From Rhodoblastus sphagnicola (GTDB taxonomy: Bacteria; Pseudomonadota; Alphaproteobacteria; Rhizobiales; Beijerinckiaceae): a stretch of DNA of 64,000 bases. The stretch covers positions 62,001 through 126,000 of the forward strand of contig NZ_NHSJ01000082.1 in assembly GCF_002937075.1 (NCBI RefSeq), in the 5' to 3' direction. Position numbers and translations under genes: made by a program. Shown piece by piece: positions 33,739 through 42,905 of this stretch. The notes beneath the pieces are model-generated. The model had not been told where the DNA came from, ran no database searches, and was given only the letters and a program-made list of their open reading frames with translations. The first letter of the stretch is position 1. Each line of letters starts with the position of its first letter.

Positions 33739-34875
33739 TCAAACGTCGGACGATCTGCCCTTCGCGCCGCGCGCCGCGAGATAGTCGCGCAATTCCAGCG
33801 ATTCGCTCTCCGCATGGACCGGTCGCGCGGTGGTCGCGCCGCCGCGACGGCCCTGCTGGCGCGCCAGAGCGGCGCTGAGACGGCCGTCCCCCGCGACGGC
33901 GCCGATCACGCGGGCGGCGTCGCGGCGCGGCAGCGTGTCGTAAAGCGCGATATTGCGTTCGAACGCCTTGCGATCCATGGCGACTTTGGGAAAGGCGATC
34001 AGGAAAATCCGCGCCGCGATCTCCTTGGGCATGCCCATGGCGATCAAGGCCAGGGTGAGGGCGTCGCCGCTGTCCTCCTCGACGATGCGGCGCGCGCACA
34101 GCGGATCGCAGCCGATGATCTCCGCCAGGACCAGGGCGAAGGCGGCGTGCTTCTGGCGCAGCGCGGCGTTTTCAAGCTTCGCGCATGCGGCCGGATCGAG
34201 TTCTCCCGTCGCGTCCGGGCGACCCAGCGCCGCAACGCCCGCAGCCCGCGCGATGTGCAGCAACTTGCCGCGCTGTTCCGCGTCGCCGGAGAGATAGAGC
34301 GGCAGGTGGTCGACGCTCAACCCCCCGCGCTCCAGCAACGTCCTGGCGAGGTCCTTGTCTTCCCGTCCGCGCGAAATCAGCAGCCGCATGTCCTCCATCG
34401 CGAGCGGCGCCGCCGCGTTGGCGGCGAGCGCCCGCGCCACCTCGCGTTCGGGGCGGCCGGCGAGGATGGACGCGATCTCGCGGTCGAGATCGGCGCGCGC
34501 CGCCAGCGCGCAGGCGTGGTCGCGCGGGCCGGTGGCGGCGATCTCGCGCAGGTCGGCCCAAGCGATCTGGCGGTTGCTCAGCAGCAGTTCGCGGGCGACG
34601 GCGCCGCCGCGCGCCCGCAACCGGCGCAACACCGCAGCCGGCGCGTCGGCGCAGGCCGCCAGCCTCTGCGCGATAAGGGTGAGCGTGACGTCGTCGGCGT
34701 CGTCGATCAGGCGGCAGGCCATTTCTTCGTAAAGCCGGATCTCCTGCGAGGTGTGCGTCGCATGCAGGACGAACAGATCGGTGGTGACGCGCAGCAGGAT
34801 GGGACGCATGTCCGCCGGCCGGGAGTCGGCGGAGGCGGCGAGATCGCGAAGGCGCGCGTAAATGTCGGCGGTCAT
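33739..34875 (-). CDS. DUF2336 family helical-repeat protein
   Basis: A predicted 378-residue all-helical protein of the DUF2336 family, found mainly in Alphaproteobacteria. It has Ala/Leu/Arg-rich repeats with recurrent EREVARALAANAAAPL- and ALTLALIAMGMPKEIAAR-type units, like HEAT-type repeats. It has no signal peptide or membrane helix. The function is not established. ATG 34875 and GTG 34887 are possible starts; ATG is preferred. It is a single gene near puc locus 2 with no obvious partner. Confidence 0.85.
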   Translation of the reverse strand: MTADIYARLRDLAASADSRPADMRPILLRVTTDLFVLHATHTSQEIRLYEEMACRLIDDADDVTLTLIAQRLAACADAPAAVLRRLRARGGAVARELLLSNRQIAWADLREIAATGPRDHACALAARADLDREIASILAGRPEREVARALAANAAAPLAMEDMRLLISRGREDKDLARTLLERGGLSVDHLPLYLSGDAEQRGKLLHIARAAGVAALGRPDATGELDPAACAKLENAALRQKHAAFALVLAEIIGCDPLCARRIVEEDSGDALTLALIAMGMPKEIAARIFLIAFPKVAMDRKAFERNIALYDTLPRRDAARVIGAVAGDGRLSAALARQQGRRGGATTARPVHAESESLELRDYLAARGAKGRSSDV

Positions 34876-35109
34876 GGATCGATCCACGGAAATATGTTGA
34901 GGCTGGCCATGCTAATCACGGTGTATTGACACATCATTAACCATAAGGATCTTAAATGACCTGGCGATCTCGATTGAGGCAAGGGCGGGTTAACCGCTTT
35001 CGCTTTCGATCGACGCGGGCGCGGATTCGCATGGCGCCCGACTTGCTTGAAGGGAATGTGCGGCGTGTGAAATTTGGACCTGCGCGCGGCATCCACCAGG
35101 AGAAGGACG

Positions 35110-35319
35110 ATGGGCCAGGTCATTGATTTTAAATGCGAGACGCGCCACCGTGCGCTGCTCGCCCGCCACACCGGCGAAGCGCAGATCCTGTTCTTCCTCG
35201 GCGTGCGCTATTGCCGGCAAGAGAGCCTGCGCGTTGCCGACGGCGCCCGAACCGACGGCGGCAAGGACAACGACCCTCGCGGCCCCGCGGCGCGGCCGGG
35301 TGGCAAGAAGCGCGCTTGA
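35110..35319 (+). CDS. Small conserved-looking protein, unknown function
   Basis: A predicted 69-residue basic protein beginning MGQVIDFKCETRHRALLARH, with a hydrophobic patch AQILFFLGVRYC and a Gly/Lys-rich tail ending GGKKRA. A strong AGGAGAAGG stands just before the ATG. The composition and ribosome site support a real gene; I recognise no family function. Confidence 0.6.
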   Translation: MGQVIDFKCETRHRALLARHTGEAQILFFLGVRYCRQESLRVADGARTDGGKDNDPRGPAARPGGKKRA

Positions 35320-35349
35320 TCCGTCAGGAAAATTGTCGATTTCGCGCCG

Positions 35350-35955
35350 TCACGCTGGCGGCTTTTCGCTTTTGCATTCAAATCCGGCGCGCTGGGCCGC
35401 GACCTCGTCGGCTTCGCCCTCGCGCAGCGCCAACAGCCTGAACAGCGCGAACCCCTTTGACCGCGGGGCGACCACGCGCAACTCACCCGTGTCGGCGGCC
35501 GCCGCTTCGTCCTGCTCGTCGCGCGCCGCGTCGATGGCCTCGGCCTGGCTGCGGGTGACGATGAGAATGTTGAAGCGTCCGCCCGGCGTCTGGCTGTCGG
35601 ACCCCGAATAGACGATCGCGCCATCGGCGAGTCGCACCGACACCGAAAGCGGATGATCGCCGTCGGCCGTCGCGCGCAGGCGCAGCGGCCCCCCGGTGAG
35701 ATCGAACCGGCACACCGCGAGGAAGGCGAAGGGATCGGAAAAGCTCGGACCTGGATTGTCAGGCGTCGCGCGCGGCAGCAGCCGGATTTCGCCAACGGGA
35801 AGGTTGGCGGCCAGCCGGCGATAGGCGGAATGGGGCGCCAGCGCGGGCAGCGCCAGCAGGCTGAGGAGATGCACGGCGACCGCCCCGAACACGACCGCCA
35901 GCGCCCAGGGGATCAGCCCGATCGCGCGGTCAAGCCTGGAAATCCGGGCGCTCAT
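35350..35955 (-). CDS. DUF1254-like membrane-anchored protein
   Basis: A predicted 201-residue protein. An N-terminal membrane helix (about residues 12-35, IPWALAVVFGAVAVHLLSLLALP) is followed by a periplasmic domain with GGRFNILIVTRSQAEAIDAARDE, resembling the small DUF1254-type partner that pairs with DUF1214 in Rhizobiales. ATG 35955 overlaps the stop of the preceding DUF1214 gene (ATGA). Function is unknown; the pair is probably an envelope complex. Confidence 0.75.
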   Translation of the reverse strand: MSARISRLDRAIGLIPWALAVVFGAVAVHLLSLLALPALAPHSAYRRLAANLPVGEIRLLPRATPDNPGPSFSDPFAFLAVCRFDLTGGPLRLRATADGDHPLSVSVRLADGAIVYSGSDSQTPGGRFNILIVTRSQAEAIDAARDEQDEAAAADTGELRVVAPRSKGFALFRLLALREGEADEVAAQRAGFECKSEKPPA

Positions 35956-36527
35956 GGGCACGCTCCACGCGTGATTTTCGGCAGGCTCAGCCCGTCATAG
36001 GCGCTCGACAGCGCGCTTGTGCTGGCCTGGTAGAGCCGCAGGGCGAGGACGAAGCTCCGCGTGCTCCCGAGCGGCAGCCAATTGCCCGGCCGCGCCTGCC
36101 GCGCCGCCGCGATGACGAAATCGCCCGAGTCGGTCCGCAGCAGGCCGGCGGAGGTCAAGCCATGGCGATTGGCCGGATTGGCCTGGGGCCGGCCGCCTTC
36201 GCTGTAAGCCGCGAGGGTCCACAGCCGCGCCGGCAGGTCCGTCCCGGAAATCGTGTAGTCGCAGCGCGCATCGAGCGGCGCGCCGAGATCGTCGGCGCGG
36301 GCGATGAAGGACAGGCCCTCGTTCAGCCCGATCGGCGCGAAACCGTCCATGGCGACATTGGCGCGCTCGTAGGGATCGATCTCCGGCGCGCCGAGTTGCG
36401 GCCACGACGTCCAGGGACCGAGCCGCACCGGGTCGAAACCCGGCTCGCCGCTCACGGCGAGCGCGGTGGCGGCGAGGCCCAGCCCGAATGCGGCGAGGGT
36501 GGCGGCGAGCAGCGGACGCAATGACAA
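35952..36527 (-). CDS. DUF1214 family secreted protein
   Basis: A predicted 191-residue protein with a signal peptide (about 1-24, ending LAVSG). The DUF1214 signature is clear: GPWTSWPQLGAPEIDPYERAN, then CDYTISGTDLPARLWTLAAY and a GNWLPLGS block. It is a periplasmic protein of unknown activity and is translationally coupled to the DUF1254-like gene. Confidence 0.85.
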   Translation of the reverse strand: MSLRPLLAATLAAFGLGLAATALAVSGEPGFDPVRLGPWTSWPQLGAPEIDPYERANVAMDGFAPIGLNEGLSFIARADDLGAPLDARCDYTISGTDLPARLWTLAAYSEGGRPQANPANRHGLTSAGLLRTDSGDFVIAAARQARPGNWLPLGSTRSFVLALRLYQASTSALSSAYDGLSLPKITRGACP

Positions 36528-36625
36528 AATCCCCGACGACGGCGGCTAGAATCTCCACTGGATCGGACATAGCCATCCGCCGGGAAAAGTCGAGCGTTTA
36601 GTTGGCGCGCGCCGGCGAATCCGCC

Positions 36626-37231
36626 TTAAGGTTTCGCGTCCGGTTGGGGATCGGACCCCGGCCACAGCCGTCCGACCCGCGCGCCGAGCGCGAGCGCCTT
36701 GCCGGGAAGGCTGGCCGCAGCGTCGCGCCAGCCCTCGGCCTGGCGGCGCAGGGTTTCTCCGTCCGGCAAGCCGGGCTTGGGCAGGGCGACGCCGAACAGT
36801 TTCCAGCCTTCCGGTTTTTCCGCCGTCGCGGCCGCGGCCGCCGGCGCCGCGACGGAGGCGAGAGGCGCGCCGAGCCGGACCGGCTCCGCGCGGCGCGGCG
36901 CGTCAGGGACGCGGGCGATCTTGCGCGGCGCCGCCGGCTCTTTTATGGGCGCGGTGGCGGAGACGGGGAGTCCGGGATCCGCGACGGGCGCGAAACTGTT
37001 CAGGCTGGACAGCGCGGCCAGTTGCTCGGGATAATAGGAATAGGAGCGGGGGCCGTCGCCGCGCGCCGGCGCGACCGCCGCGATCTCGGGGATGGGCGCG
37101 ACCTCGGGCGCGACGGGCTGGAAAAACAGCGCCGGCGCCGCCAGGAATGCGGCGCTCGTCAAGACGGCGGCGCCCGCCAGCGCAAGCGGAACCTTGAAGG
37201 CGGAAGGCATAAAGGCGAAACGGAAGGTCAT
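36626..37231 (-). CDS. Ala/Pro-rich secreted or anchored protein, unknown function
   Basis: A predicted 201-residue protein with an N-terminal hydrophobic helix (about 13-38), an Ala/Pro-rich middle and a short ordered tail with EKPEGWKLFGVALPKPGLPDG and EGWRDAAASLPGKAL. It is probably exported. I do not recognise it; homologues would likely be restricted to close relatives. Confidence 0.6.
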   Translation of the reverse strand: MTFRFAFMPSAFKVPLALAGAAVLTSAAFLAAPALFFQPVAPEVAPIPEIAAVAPARGDGPRSYSYYPEQLAALSSLNSFAPVADPGLPVSATAPIKEPAAPRKIARVPDAPRRAEPVRLGAPLASVAAPAAAAATAEKPEGWKLFGVALPKPGLPDGETLRRQAEGWRDAAASLPGKALALGARVGRLWPGSDPQPDAKP

Positions 37232-37365
37232 CGGCCGGCTCCGGGGTCGATCGTGGCGCGATCAAGCACAAGCATTGCGGCGAAAGCGCGACCGAAATAG
37301 GCTGTTGTCAAGATCGGGCGCTGGATCGCGACGGGGTTCACGCGGCGTTCAGACTGGCCGAGACA

Positions 37366-37884
37366 ATGTGGCGCATGGGCGGAAGAAGGGCAATCCTGTG
37401 CGGCATCCTGCTCGGCGGCTTGCTGGCGCTCGCCGGCGGGCCTGCTTGCGCGCAGCATTTTGGCGGCGGCGGCTTTGGCGGCGGCGGTTTCCCCGGCTTT
37501 CATTTTGGCGGCCCCAGATTCGACGCGCCGCGCTTCGATGGGCCGGCCCCGCACGAAGCCGGCCCGCCGCTCCCGCACGAACCCGATCCGCCCCCGCGCG
37601 AGCCGGTGGCGCCGCCGCCGCCCGAACTCGCCGGCGCGCGCAAATGCTTCAACCCGGCGGAGTCGCGCGCGCGGGTGGCGCAATTGCAACTGCGCCCGCC
37701 GTTCGAAATGATGCGCCGCGCGTCGAACCTCGCCGGCGCCCAGGCGCTCGGCGGCAAGCTGTGCCGCTGGGCCGATCTCGAAGTCTATGATATCAGCCTG
37801 TTGCGCGCGGACGGACGGGTGGTCCATGTGTTTCTTGACGCGTCGACCGGTCATGAAGTCAACGCGCCATCGCATCTGCATTGA
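37366..37884 (+). CDS. Periplasmic PepSY-like protein upstream of a two-component system
   Basis: A predicted 172-residue secreted protein. It has a signal peptide (to about residue 29, ACAQ), a Gly/Phe-rich then Pro-rich segment (repeated FGGGGF and PPPREP), and a C-terminal domain with ASNLAGAQALGGKLCRWADLEVYDISLLRADGR-type content (shown only in part: GKLCRWADLEVYD) that looks PepSY-like. It stands 12 bases before the response regulator. In Sinorhizobium a small periplasmic protein, FeuN, sits in the same place and restrains the FeuPQ system; an analogous role is inferred here, though this protein is longer. Confidence 0.7.
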   Translation: MWRMGGRRAILCGILLGGLLALAGGPACAQHFGGGGFGGGGFPGFHFGGPRFDAPRFDGPAPHEAGPPLPHEPDPPPREPVAPPPPELAGARKCFNPAESRARVAQLQLRPPFEMMRRASNLAGAQALGGKLCRWADLEVYDISLLRADGRVVHVFLDASTGHEVNAPSHLH

Positions 37885-37896
37885 AGGGGACGATAC

Positions 37897-38586
37897 GTGC
37901 GCCTGCTCGTGGTCGAGGACGACAAGGATCTCAACCGACAGATCGTCGCGGCGCTGGAAGGCGCCGGCTATGCCGTCGATTCCGCCAGGGACGGCGAGGA
38001 CGGGCATTTCCTCGGCGACACCGAGCCCTATGACGCGGTGGTGCTGGACATCGGCCTGCCCAAGCTCGACGGCATTTCCGTGCTTTCGGCCTGGCGCAAG
38101 GCCGGCCGCGCGACGCCGGTGCTGATTCTCACCGCGCGCGACGGCTGGACCGAGAAGGTGCAGGGCTTTGACGCCGGCGCCGACGATTACGTGGCGAAAC
38201 CCTTCCATATGGAGGAACTGTTGGCGCGGCTGCGCGCCCTGTTGCGGCGCGCGACCGGCCACGCCACCAACGAACTGGTGTGCGGCCCGGTGCGGCTCGA
38301 CACAAGAACCAGCCGTGTTCTGGTCAATGGCTCGACCATCAAGCTGACCTCGCACGAATTCCGCCTGCTGTCCTATCTGATGCATCATATGGGCCGCGTG
38401 GTGTCGCGCACCGAAATCGTCGAGCATCTCTACGATCAGGATTTCGACCGCGATTCCAACACGATTGAAGTGTTTGTCGGCCGGCTGCGCAAGAAACTCG
38501 GCGCCGATGTGCTGCATACCGTGCGCGGCCTCGGCTATGTGATGGACGCCAGCGTGGCCGGCGCCGCGGACTCGGCGGGGCGCTAG
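37897..38586 (+). CDS. feuP: OmpR-family response regulator, FeuP-like
   Basis: A 229-residue DNA-binding regulator. The receiver has the acidic pair in VVEDDKD, phospho-acceptor Asp in VVLDIGLPKLDG near residue 51, Thr in LTARDG and Lys in VAKPF. The C-terminal winged helix has LTSHEFRLLSYLMHHMGRVVSR and RLRKKLGADVLHTVRGLGYVM. GTG 37897 has AAGGGG upstream. It is most like the PhoP/FeuP branch; in rhizobia FeuP controls envelope functions such as cyclic glucan export. The cognate kinase follows, separated by an inserted palindromic repeat. Confidence 0.88.
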   Translation: MRLLVVEDDKDLNRQIVAALEGAGYAVDSARDGEDGHFLGDTEPYDAVVLDIGLPKLDGISVLSAWRKAGRATPVLILTARDGWTEKVQGFDAGADDYVAKPFHMEELLARLRALLRRATGHATNELVCGPVRLDTRTSRVLVNGSTIKLTSHEFRLLSYLMHHMGRVVSRTEIVEHLYDQDFDRDSNTIEVFVGRLRKKLGADVLHTVRGLGYVMDASVAGAADSAGR

Positions 38587-38785
38587 AGCGCGTTCCGTGA
38601 ACTTTCGTTCACCGAACTTGCTCTAGTTCTTTGGTTTTGCGCATATTCTTTTCCGAAAACCGCGCACACTTTTCGGGAATATGCGCGAGAGCGCGTTCGC
38701 TGAACGTGCTCTCGTTTTTGTTTTTACGCGTTTTCTTCACGCGAACCGGACTCCGCTTCGCTTGAAAACGCTTTGGAGCGGAGAG
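38586..38785. repeat. Composite palindromic repeat inside the two-component operon
   Basis: The first half (38586-38690) matches the repeat at 13888-13994, including the GCGCATATTC/GAATATGCGC-type stem. The second half (about 38690-38785) is an inverted relative of the elements at 41.8 and 58.1 kb, with the core TTCACGCGAACCGG and CGCTTCGCTTGAAAA. It fills the gap between regulator and kinase genes. Confidence 0.85.
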
Positions 38786-38793
38786 GGGCAAGC

Positions 38794-40164
38794 TTGCGCG
38801 GCATTTTCACCCGCTCGATCGCGGCGCGGCTGTTCTGGTCGGCGGCGCTCGCCTGCCTGGTGGTGCTGACGCTCGCCGGTCTCGCGTTGACGGCGCTGTA
38901 CCGGCAGACGGCGCAGGTGGCGCTCGACGAGCAGTTGAACATCTACCTCAGCGCGCTGGTCGCCGATCTCGTCAATCAACGCGACGATTCCAACAGCGAG
39001 CCCGGCCAGTTGGGGGCGCCGCAATTCGAACTGGCCATGTCAGGCTGGTACTGGCAGATCACCAAAATCGGGACCGCGCCGCCGGAAATCCGCACGTCGC
39101 GCTCGCTGTTCGCCTCCTATCTCCCGCATCTTCCCGAACAGGTCGCGTTGGACGCGCAGGGGCGCAAGCGCGGCGAGATCGAGGGACCGGAGAACAAGTC
39201 GCTGCGCATGTTGGAGCGCGACATCGACGCCGGCGAGCAGGGCCGCTATCTGGTCCAGGTCGCCGCGACCACGGCCAGCGTCGAGGCGCAGGTCAAGCAA
39301 TTCGATCTGGCCTTGGGCATCACCTTCCTCACGCTCGCTCTGCTGCTGGTCGCGGCCATGGCGGTCCAGGCGCGCTACGGCCTGCGCCCGCTGCGGGCGC
39401 TGCGCGGCGATGTGATGGCGGTGCGGCGTGGCCAGGCCGACCGCATCGCTGGGCGATTCCCCGACGAAATCGCGCCGCTGGCGGCGGAATTGAACCTCCT
39501 GATCGCGACCAATCGCGAAATCGTCGAGCGCGCCCGCACGCAGGTCGGCAATCTCGCCCATGCGCTGAAGACGCCGCTGTCGGTGCTCGTCAACGAGGCC
39601 GAGGCCGAATCGACCCCGCTGGCGGAAAAGGTGGTGGAGCAGACGCAGGTGATGCGCCATCAGGTCACCTTCTATCTCGACCGCGCCCGCGCGGCCGCCC
39701 GCGCCGGCGCCATCGGCGTCGCCACCCCCGCCGCGCCGGCGCTTGGCGCCATGGCGCGCGCCATGGGCAAGATTTACCCGCGCATCGACCTGTCGGTGGA
39801 TTGTCCGGACTCTCTGCGCTTTCTCGGCGAAAAGCAGGATTTCGACGACATGCTCGGCAATCTCATCGACAATGGCTGCAAATGGGCGCGCGGCGAGGTG
39901 CAGGTCCGCATCGAGCCGGCCGGATCGATCGGCGAACGCCTGTTTCTGCGCGCGCTGATCGACGACGACGGCCCCGGCCTCGCGCCCGAGCGCCGCGCGG
40001 AAGCCTTGCGGCGCGGGCGCCGGCTGGACGAGAGCAAGCCGGGCTCCGGCCTCGGCCTATCCATCGTCAAGGAATTGGCCGAAGCCTATGGCGGCCGGCT
40101 GGAATTGCGCGACTCAGCCCTTGGCGGTCTGCGCGCGGTTCTGCTGCTGCCGGCGGCGGCGTGA
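38794..40164 (+). CDS. feuQ: Membrane sensor histidine kinase, FeuQ-like
   Basis: A predicted 456-residue kinase. TM1 is at about residues 14-35, a periplasmic domain at about 36-170 and TM2 at about 176-195, followed by HAMP. The DHp H-box is NLAHALKTPLSVL with His near 252, the N-box GNLIDNGCKWA near 360, DDDGPGL near 395 and GSGLGLSIVKELAEAYGG near 420. The H-box A-L-K-T-P form is typical of the PhoQ/FeuQ group. TTG 38794 has AGAGGGG five bases upstream, better than TTG 38773. It forms a signalling pair with the regulator and perhaps the periplasmic PepSY-like protein. Confidence 0.88.
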   Translation: MRGIFTRSIAARLFWSAALACLVVLTLAGLALTALYRQTAQVALDEQLNIYLSALVADLVNQRDDSNSEPGQLGAPQFELAMSGWYWQITKIGTAPPEIRTSRSLFASYLPHLPEQVALDAQGRKRGEIEGPENKSLRMLERDIDAGEQGRYLVQVAATTASVEAQVKQFDLALGITFLTLALLLVAAMAVQARYGLRPLRALRGDVMAVRRGQADRIAGRFPDEIAPLAAELNLLIATNREIVERARTQVGNLAHALKTPLSVLVNEAEAESTPLAEKVVEQTQVMRHQVTFYLDRARAAARAGAIGVATPAAPALGAMARAMGKIYPRIDLSVDCPDSLRFLGEKQDFDDMLGNLIDNGCKWARGEVQVRIEPAGSIGERLFLRALIDDDGPGLAPERRAEALRRGRRLDESKPGSGLGLSIVKELAEAYGGRLELRDSALGGLRAVLLLPAAA

Positions 40165-40251
40165 CTTTTTGTCTTTCGCGGCGCCGCGCCCACGGCTATA
40201 TTGCGGCTTCGGCGAAGTCTTGGGGCGCGCCGGCTTTCAGGAGGTTTTGTC

Positions 40252-40638
40252 GTGCATTTTGTCGCGCGCGCGGGTTTCGCGCTGACCGTTCTCATTTCGC
40301 TTTCGGCCTGCAATGCGACTCCGGCGGAGCCGCCCGTGGTCGCAGCTCCGACCGCGCCGCCGGCGCCGCCGCCCTATGCCGGCCTCCCCAGCGGATCGCT
40401 CGGCCAAGCCCTTGACGCCGCCAGCAAGACTGCGGCGAACAAGGCGGAAGCCGCCGCCCTGGCCTCCGGCGAGCGCAAGACCTGGCGCGGCGAGAGCGGC
40501 GCCTATGGCTATATCGCGCCGGGCGCCGCCAATGGCGATTGCCGCGACCTCACGCACACCATCTATGTCAATGGCCGTCCCAATGTCGGCAAAGGCACGG
40601 CCTGCAAGAGCGGCGAGAGCTGGAAGCTCAACGGCTGA
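40252..40638 (+). CDS. Small outer-membrane lipoprotein-like protein
   Basis: A predicted 128-residue protein. The signal ends in the lipobox LSAC near residue 19, followed by a Pro/Ala-rich linker and a C-terminal domain NGDCRDLTHTIYVNGRPN ending CKSGESWKLNG, which resembles the tail of 17-kDa surface antigen-type lipoproteins. GTG 40252 has AGGAGG six bases upstream. It lies directly after the kinase and may be a target or passenger of that operon. Confidence 0.75.
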   Translation: MHFVARAGFALTVLISLSACNATPAEPPVVAAPTAPPAPPPYAGLPSGSLGQALDAASKTAANKAEAAALASGERKTWRGESGAYGYIAPGAANGDCRDLTHTIYVNGRPNVGKGTACKSGESWKLNG

Positions 40639-40891
40639 AGCGCGGCCGGATGGAGCCAGGATAGGCGCGCTTGGACAGGCGCGCTTGCGCGATCAGGGCG
40701 CCGAACTCGGGTTAACATCGCTGATTGCGGCGTCGATGACTTGGGTCGATGACTTGGCTTGTCCCGGTCATCGACGCCGTCGAAGCCACGTTCCGGCGCG
40801 CATGTCTTGACGCGATCCCCCGGATCACGTCCGGGGAGGGCATGACGGCGCCTGTCAGCCCGGATTCGCAGACCGGCCTGTGCGTCGCTTT

Positions 40892-41758
40892 CTATTTCAA
40901 TTCCGCGCGAATCTTCTGCAACTCGGCTGTGCGCTCGGCGCTGACCTTGGGATAGGACAGCTTCAGCTGCTCCATCCGGTCGAGAACGATGTGCGAGACG
41001 ATCAAGCGCGCATTTTGCTTGTCGTCGGCGGGCACGATGAACCAGGGCGCGGTCTTGGTGCTGGTTTCGCTCAGCGTCTGTTGGTAGGCGTGTTGGTATT
41101 CGCTCCAGAAGCCGCGCTCGACCATGTCGGCCTGGGAAAATTTCCAGTTCTTCTCCGGCTCGTCGATGCGGGCGAGGAAGCGCTTGCGCTGCTCGTCCTT
41201 GGACAGATGCAGGAAGAATTTCAGCACATGAATGGTGTTGGCGCCGAGATGGCGCTCGAAGGCGCGGATCGAACGCATGCGCTCCTTCCAGAAATCGCCG
41301 TCGGCCTTGGCGGGATTGAAGCCCTCGGACGCCAGCAGTTCCGGATGCACGCGCACGATCAGCACGTCCTCGTAATGCGAGCGGTTGAAAATGCCGATGC
41401 GGCCGCGCTCGGGCAGGGCGCGATAGGCGCGCCACAGGAAATCGTGCCCCAGTTCGGCCCCGCCGGGATGTTTGAAGCTGGTGACCTCGCAGCCCTGGGG
41501 ATTGACCCCGGACATGACATGGCGAATCATCCCGTCCTTGCCCGCGGCGTCCATGGCCTGGAAGATCAGCAGCAAAGCGTGGCGGTCGGTGGCGTAGAGC
41601 TTTTGCTGCTGCTCGCTCAGCCGCGTGATGTGATTGGCGAGATGCGCCTGATAGTCTTCCTTCGACGCATGGAAGGGCTCGATCCGCGTCGGCCAAGCCT
41701 TCAGATCCACGGTCGTGTCCGGCTTGACGCGAAAATCGTCGGTGTCGATGGGTTTCAT
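40892..41758 (-). CDS. ppk2: Polyphosphate kinase 2 family
   Basis: A 288-residue PPK2-family nucleotide/polyphosphate phosphotransferase. The Walker A is [15 protein letters not shown] near residue 65-80, the Walker B-like block [18 protein letters not shown] near 125, and the lid block [23 protein letters not shown] follows. A single PPK2 domain fits enzymes that use polyphosphate to phosphorylate ADP, GDP or AMP; the nucleotide preference cannot be read with certainty. Roughly 250 bases on its 3' side hold no gene. A phosphate-uptake operon lies 3 kb downstream. Confidence 0.92.
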   Translation of the reverse strand: MKPIDTDDFRVKPDTTVDLKAWPTRIEPFHASKEDYQAHLANHITRLSEQQQKLYATDRHALLLIFQAMDAAGKDGMIRHVMSGVNPQGCEVTSFKHPGGAELGHDFLWRAYRALPERGRIGIFNRSHYEDVLIVRVHPELLASEGFNPAKADGDFWKERMRSIRAFERHLGANTIHVLKFFLHLSKDEQRKRFLARIDEPEKNWKFSQADMVERGFWSEYQHAYQQTLSETSTKTAPWFIVPADDKQNARLIVSHIVLDRMEQLKLSYPKVSAERTAELQKIRAELK

Positions 41759-41787
41759 GTCGGTTGCCCCGCCTCGACGGTTCGCTT

Positions 41788-41892
41788 AGAGCTTTTTCAC
41801 GTTTCGTGGAAACATGAAAAAGCTTCAGATCTTTGTTTTAACGCATTTTCTTAACGCGAACCTTTGTCCGCTTCGCTTGAAAATGCTCGAGA
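41788..41892. repeat. Dispersed palindromic repeat, copy 2
   Basis: AGCTTTTTCA (41790-41799) pairs with TGAAAAAGCT (41815-41824) and encloses GTTTC-GTG-GAAAC. The 3' part GCGAACCTTTGTCCGCTTCGCTTGAAAATGCTC is shown in pieces only: CGCTTCGCTTGAAAA is its core. Read in reverse it matches 58092-58195 closely. Confidence 0.85.
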
Positions 41893-41944
41893 ACGCCGCC
41901 GATACAAAAGCGACGCCGGGATTTCACGCCCGCCCTCGCGCGCT

Positions 41945-42367
41945 TCAGGCGAGAATCCAGCCGAACACGCCGCTCGAAGCGAGGCCGATGGCGACCAGGC
42001 CCCATTCGAGCAGGCCCCATTCGCGCACCAGTTCGCGCGAATCGGCTTCGGGCTGGTTCTGCGACAGCAGGCGATTGTTGACCGGCACGACGACGAAATA
42101 GAAATAGGGCCAGCTCGTCGCGACGATCAGCGCGCCAAGCAGCCAGCGGATGTCGCCGACGCGGCCATAGGCGGCCAGGCCCGCGAGCGCCCCGGCGACA
42201 GCCAGCGCGCCGAGCAGGGCGAAGCCGCGCCGGTCGCTCGGCGCCCATTCGCGCATCATGGAGGTGTCGTCCAGCGCCAGCCGCGCCGGCTGTTCGACCA
42301 GGGCAATGTAGAGAGCGGCGCCGGTGAAGGCGGCGGCGAAGGCGAAAGCGATCAGTCCGGCGAGCAT
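41945..42367 (-). CDS. DUF1772-type four-helix membrane protein
   Basis: A predicted 140-residue integral membrane protein with four hydrophobic helices. It contains the motif ALYIALVEQPARLALDD (EQPAR is typical of DUF1772 and related anthrone-oxygenase-like proteins) and the block PYFYFVVVPVNNRLL with NN-R-L. ATG 42367 has GGAG upstream; the frame is open further without membrane features. The enzymatic role is unproven. Confidence 0.8.
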   Translation of the reverse strand: MLAGLIAFAFAAAFTGAALYIALVEQPARLALDDTSMMREWAPSDRRGFALLGALAVAGALAGLAAYGRVGDIRWLLGALIVATSWPYFYFVVVPVNNRLLSQNQPEADSRELVREWGLLEWGLVAIGLASSGVFGWILA

Positions 42368-42616
42368 TTCTGGCTCCAATGGCGCCGGTCGAGCGGCGCG
42401 GTCCTGGTCGCGGCGCCTAGGGACGCCGCTCAAGCGCTCATAGCGCTTTTGCGCACAAGACGAAAGCCTCGCGCGGCGCCCGGCCGATATTAAGGATTGG
42501 TTAGCTTTGATGCTGGCATGATCGATGCTTGGAAGAAAGTCTAACATCCGCTGGTCCTGCCGGGCTGCGGAACAGCAGTCCGGCCGGCGCGTTCAACGAG
42601 AATCAAGGAGTTGACG

Positions 42617-42796
42617 ATGCCGCTTCCCCGTTGCGTCTATTGCGGTCTCCCGACGCGCGTTCACTTCGCGTGGTGTCAGGAGAGCGGCGCCAAGGGCGCC
42701 ATGCCGCCCGAAGCCCTGCGCCCCGGCGCGATCGTGGTGGAAGCGCGCGAATTGCGGTTCTGCAAGCCGGTCGCGGCAGGCAAGAGCCGGCGCTAA
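42617..42796 (+). CDS. Small CxxC protein, unknown function
   Basis: A predicted 59-residue protein beginning MPLPRCVYCGLPTRVHFAWC, with C-x2-C plus later Cys residues suggesting a zinc-ribbon-like fold. AAGGAG sits six bases before ATG 42617. It lies about 110 bases before proS. No family function is recognised. Confidence 0.6.
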   Translation: MPLPRCVYCGLPTRVHFAWCQESGAKGAMPPEALRPGAIVVEARELRFCKPVAAGKSRR

Positions 42797-42905
42797 GGTC
42801 CAACGGGCCGCACGTCGCTTCGCCGGTCTCCGCGCCGGCGCGGCCGTTGCATTGCGCGCGTTTTTCAGCCAGACAGGGATTTCATCCCCAAAACTGGTTC
42901 GAAAG

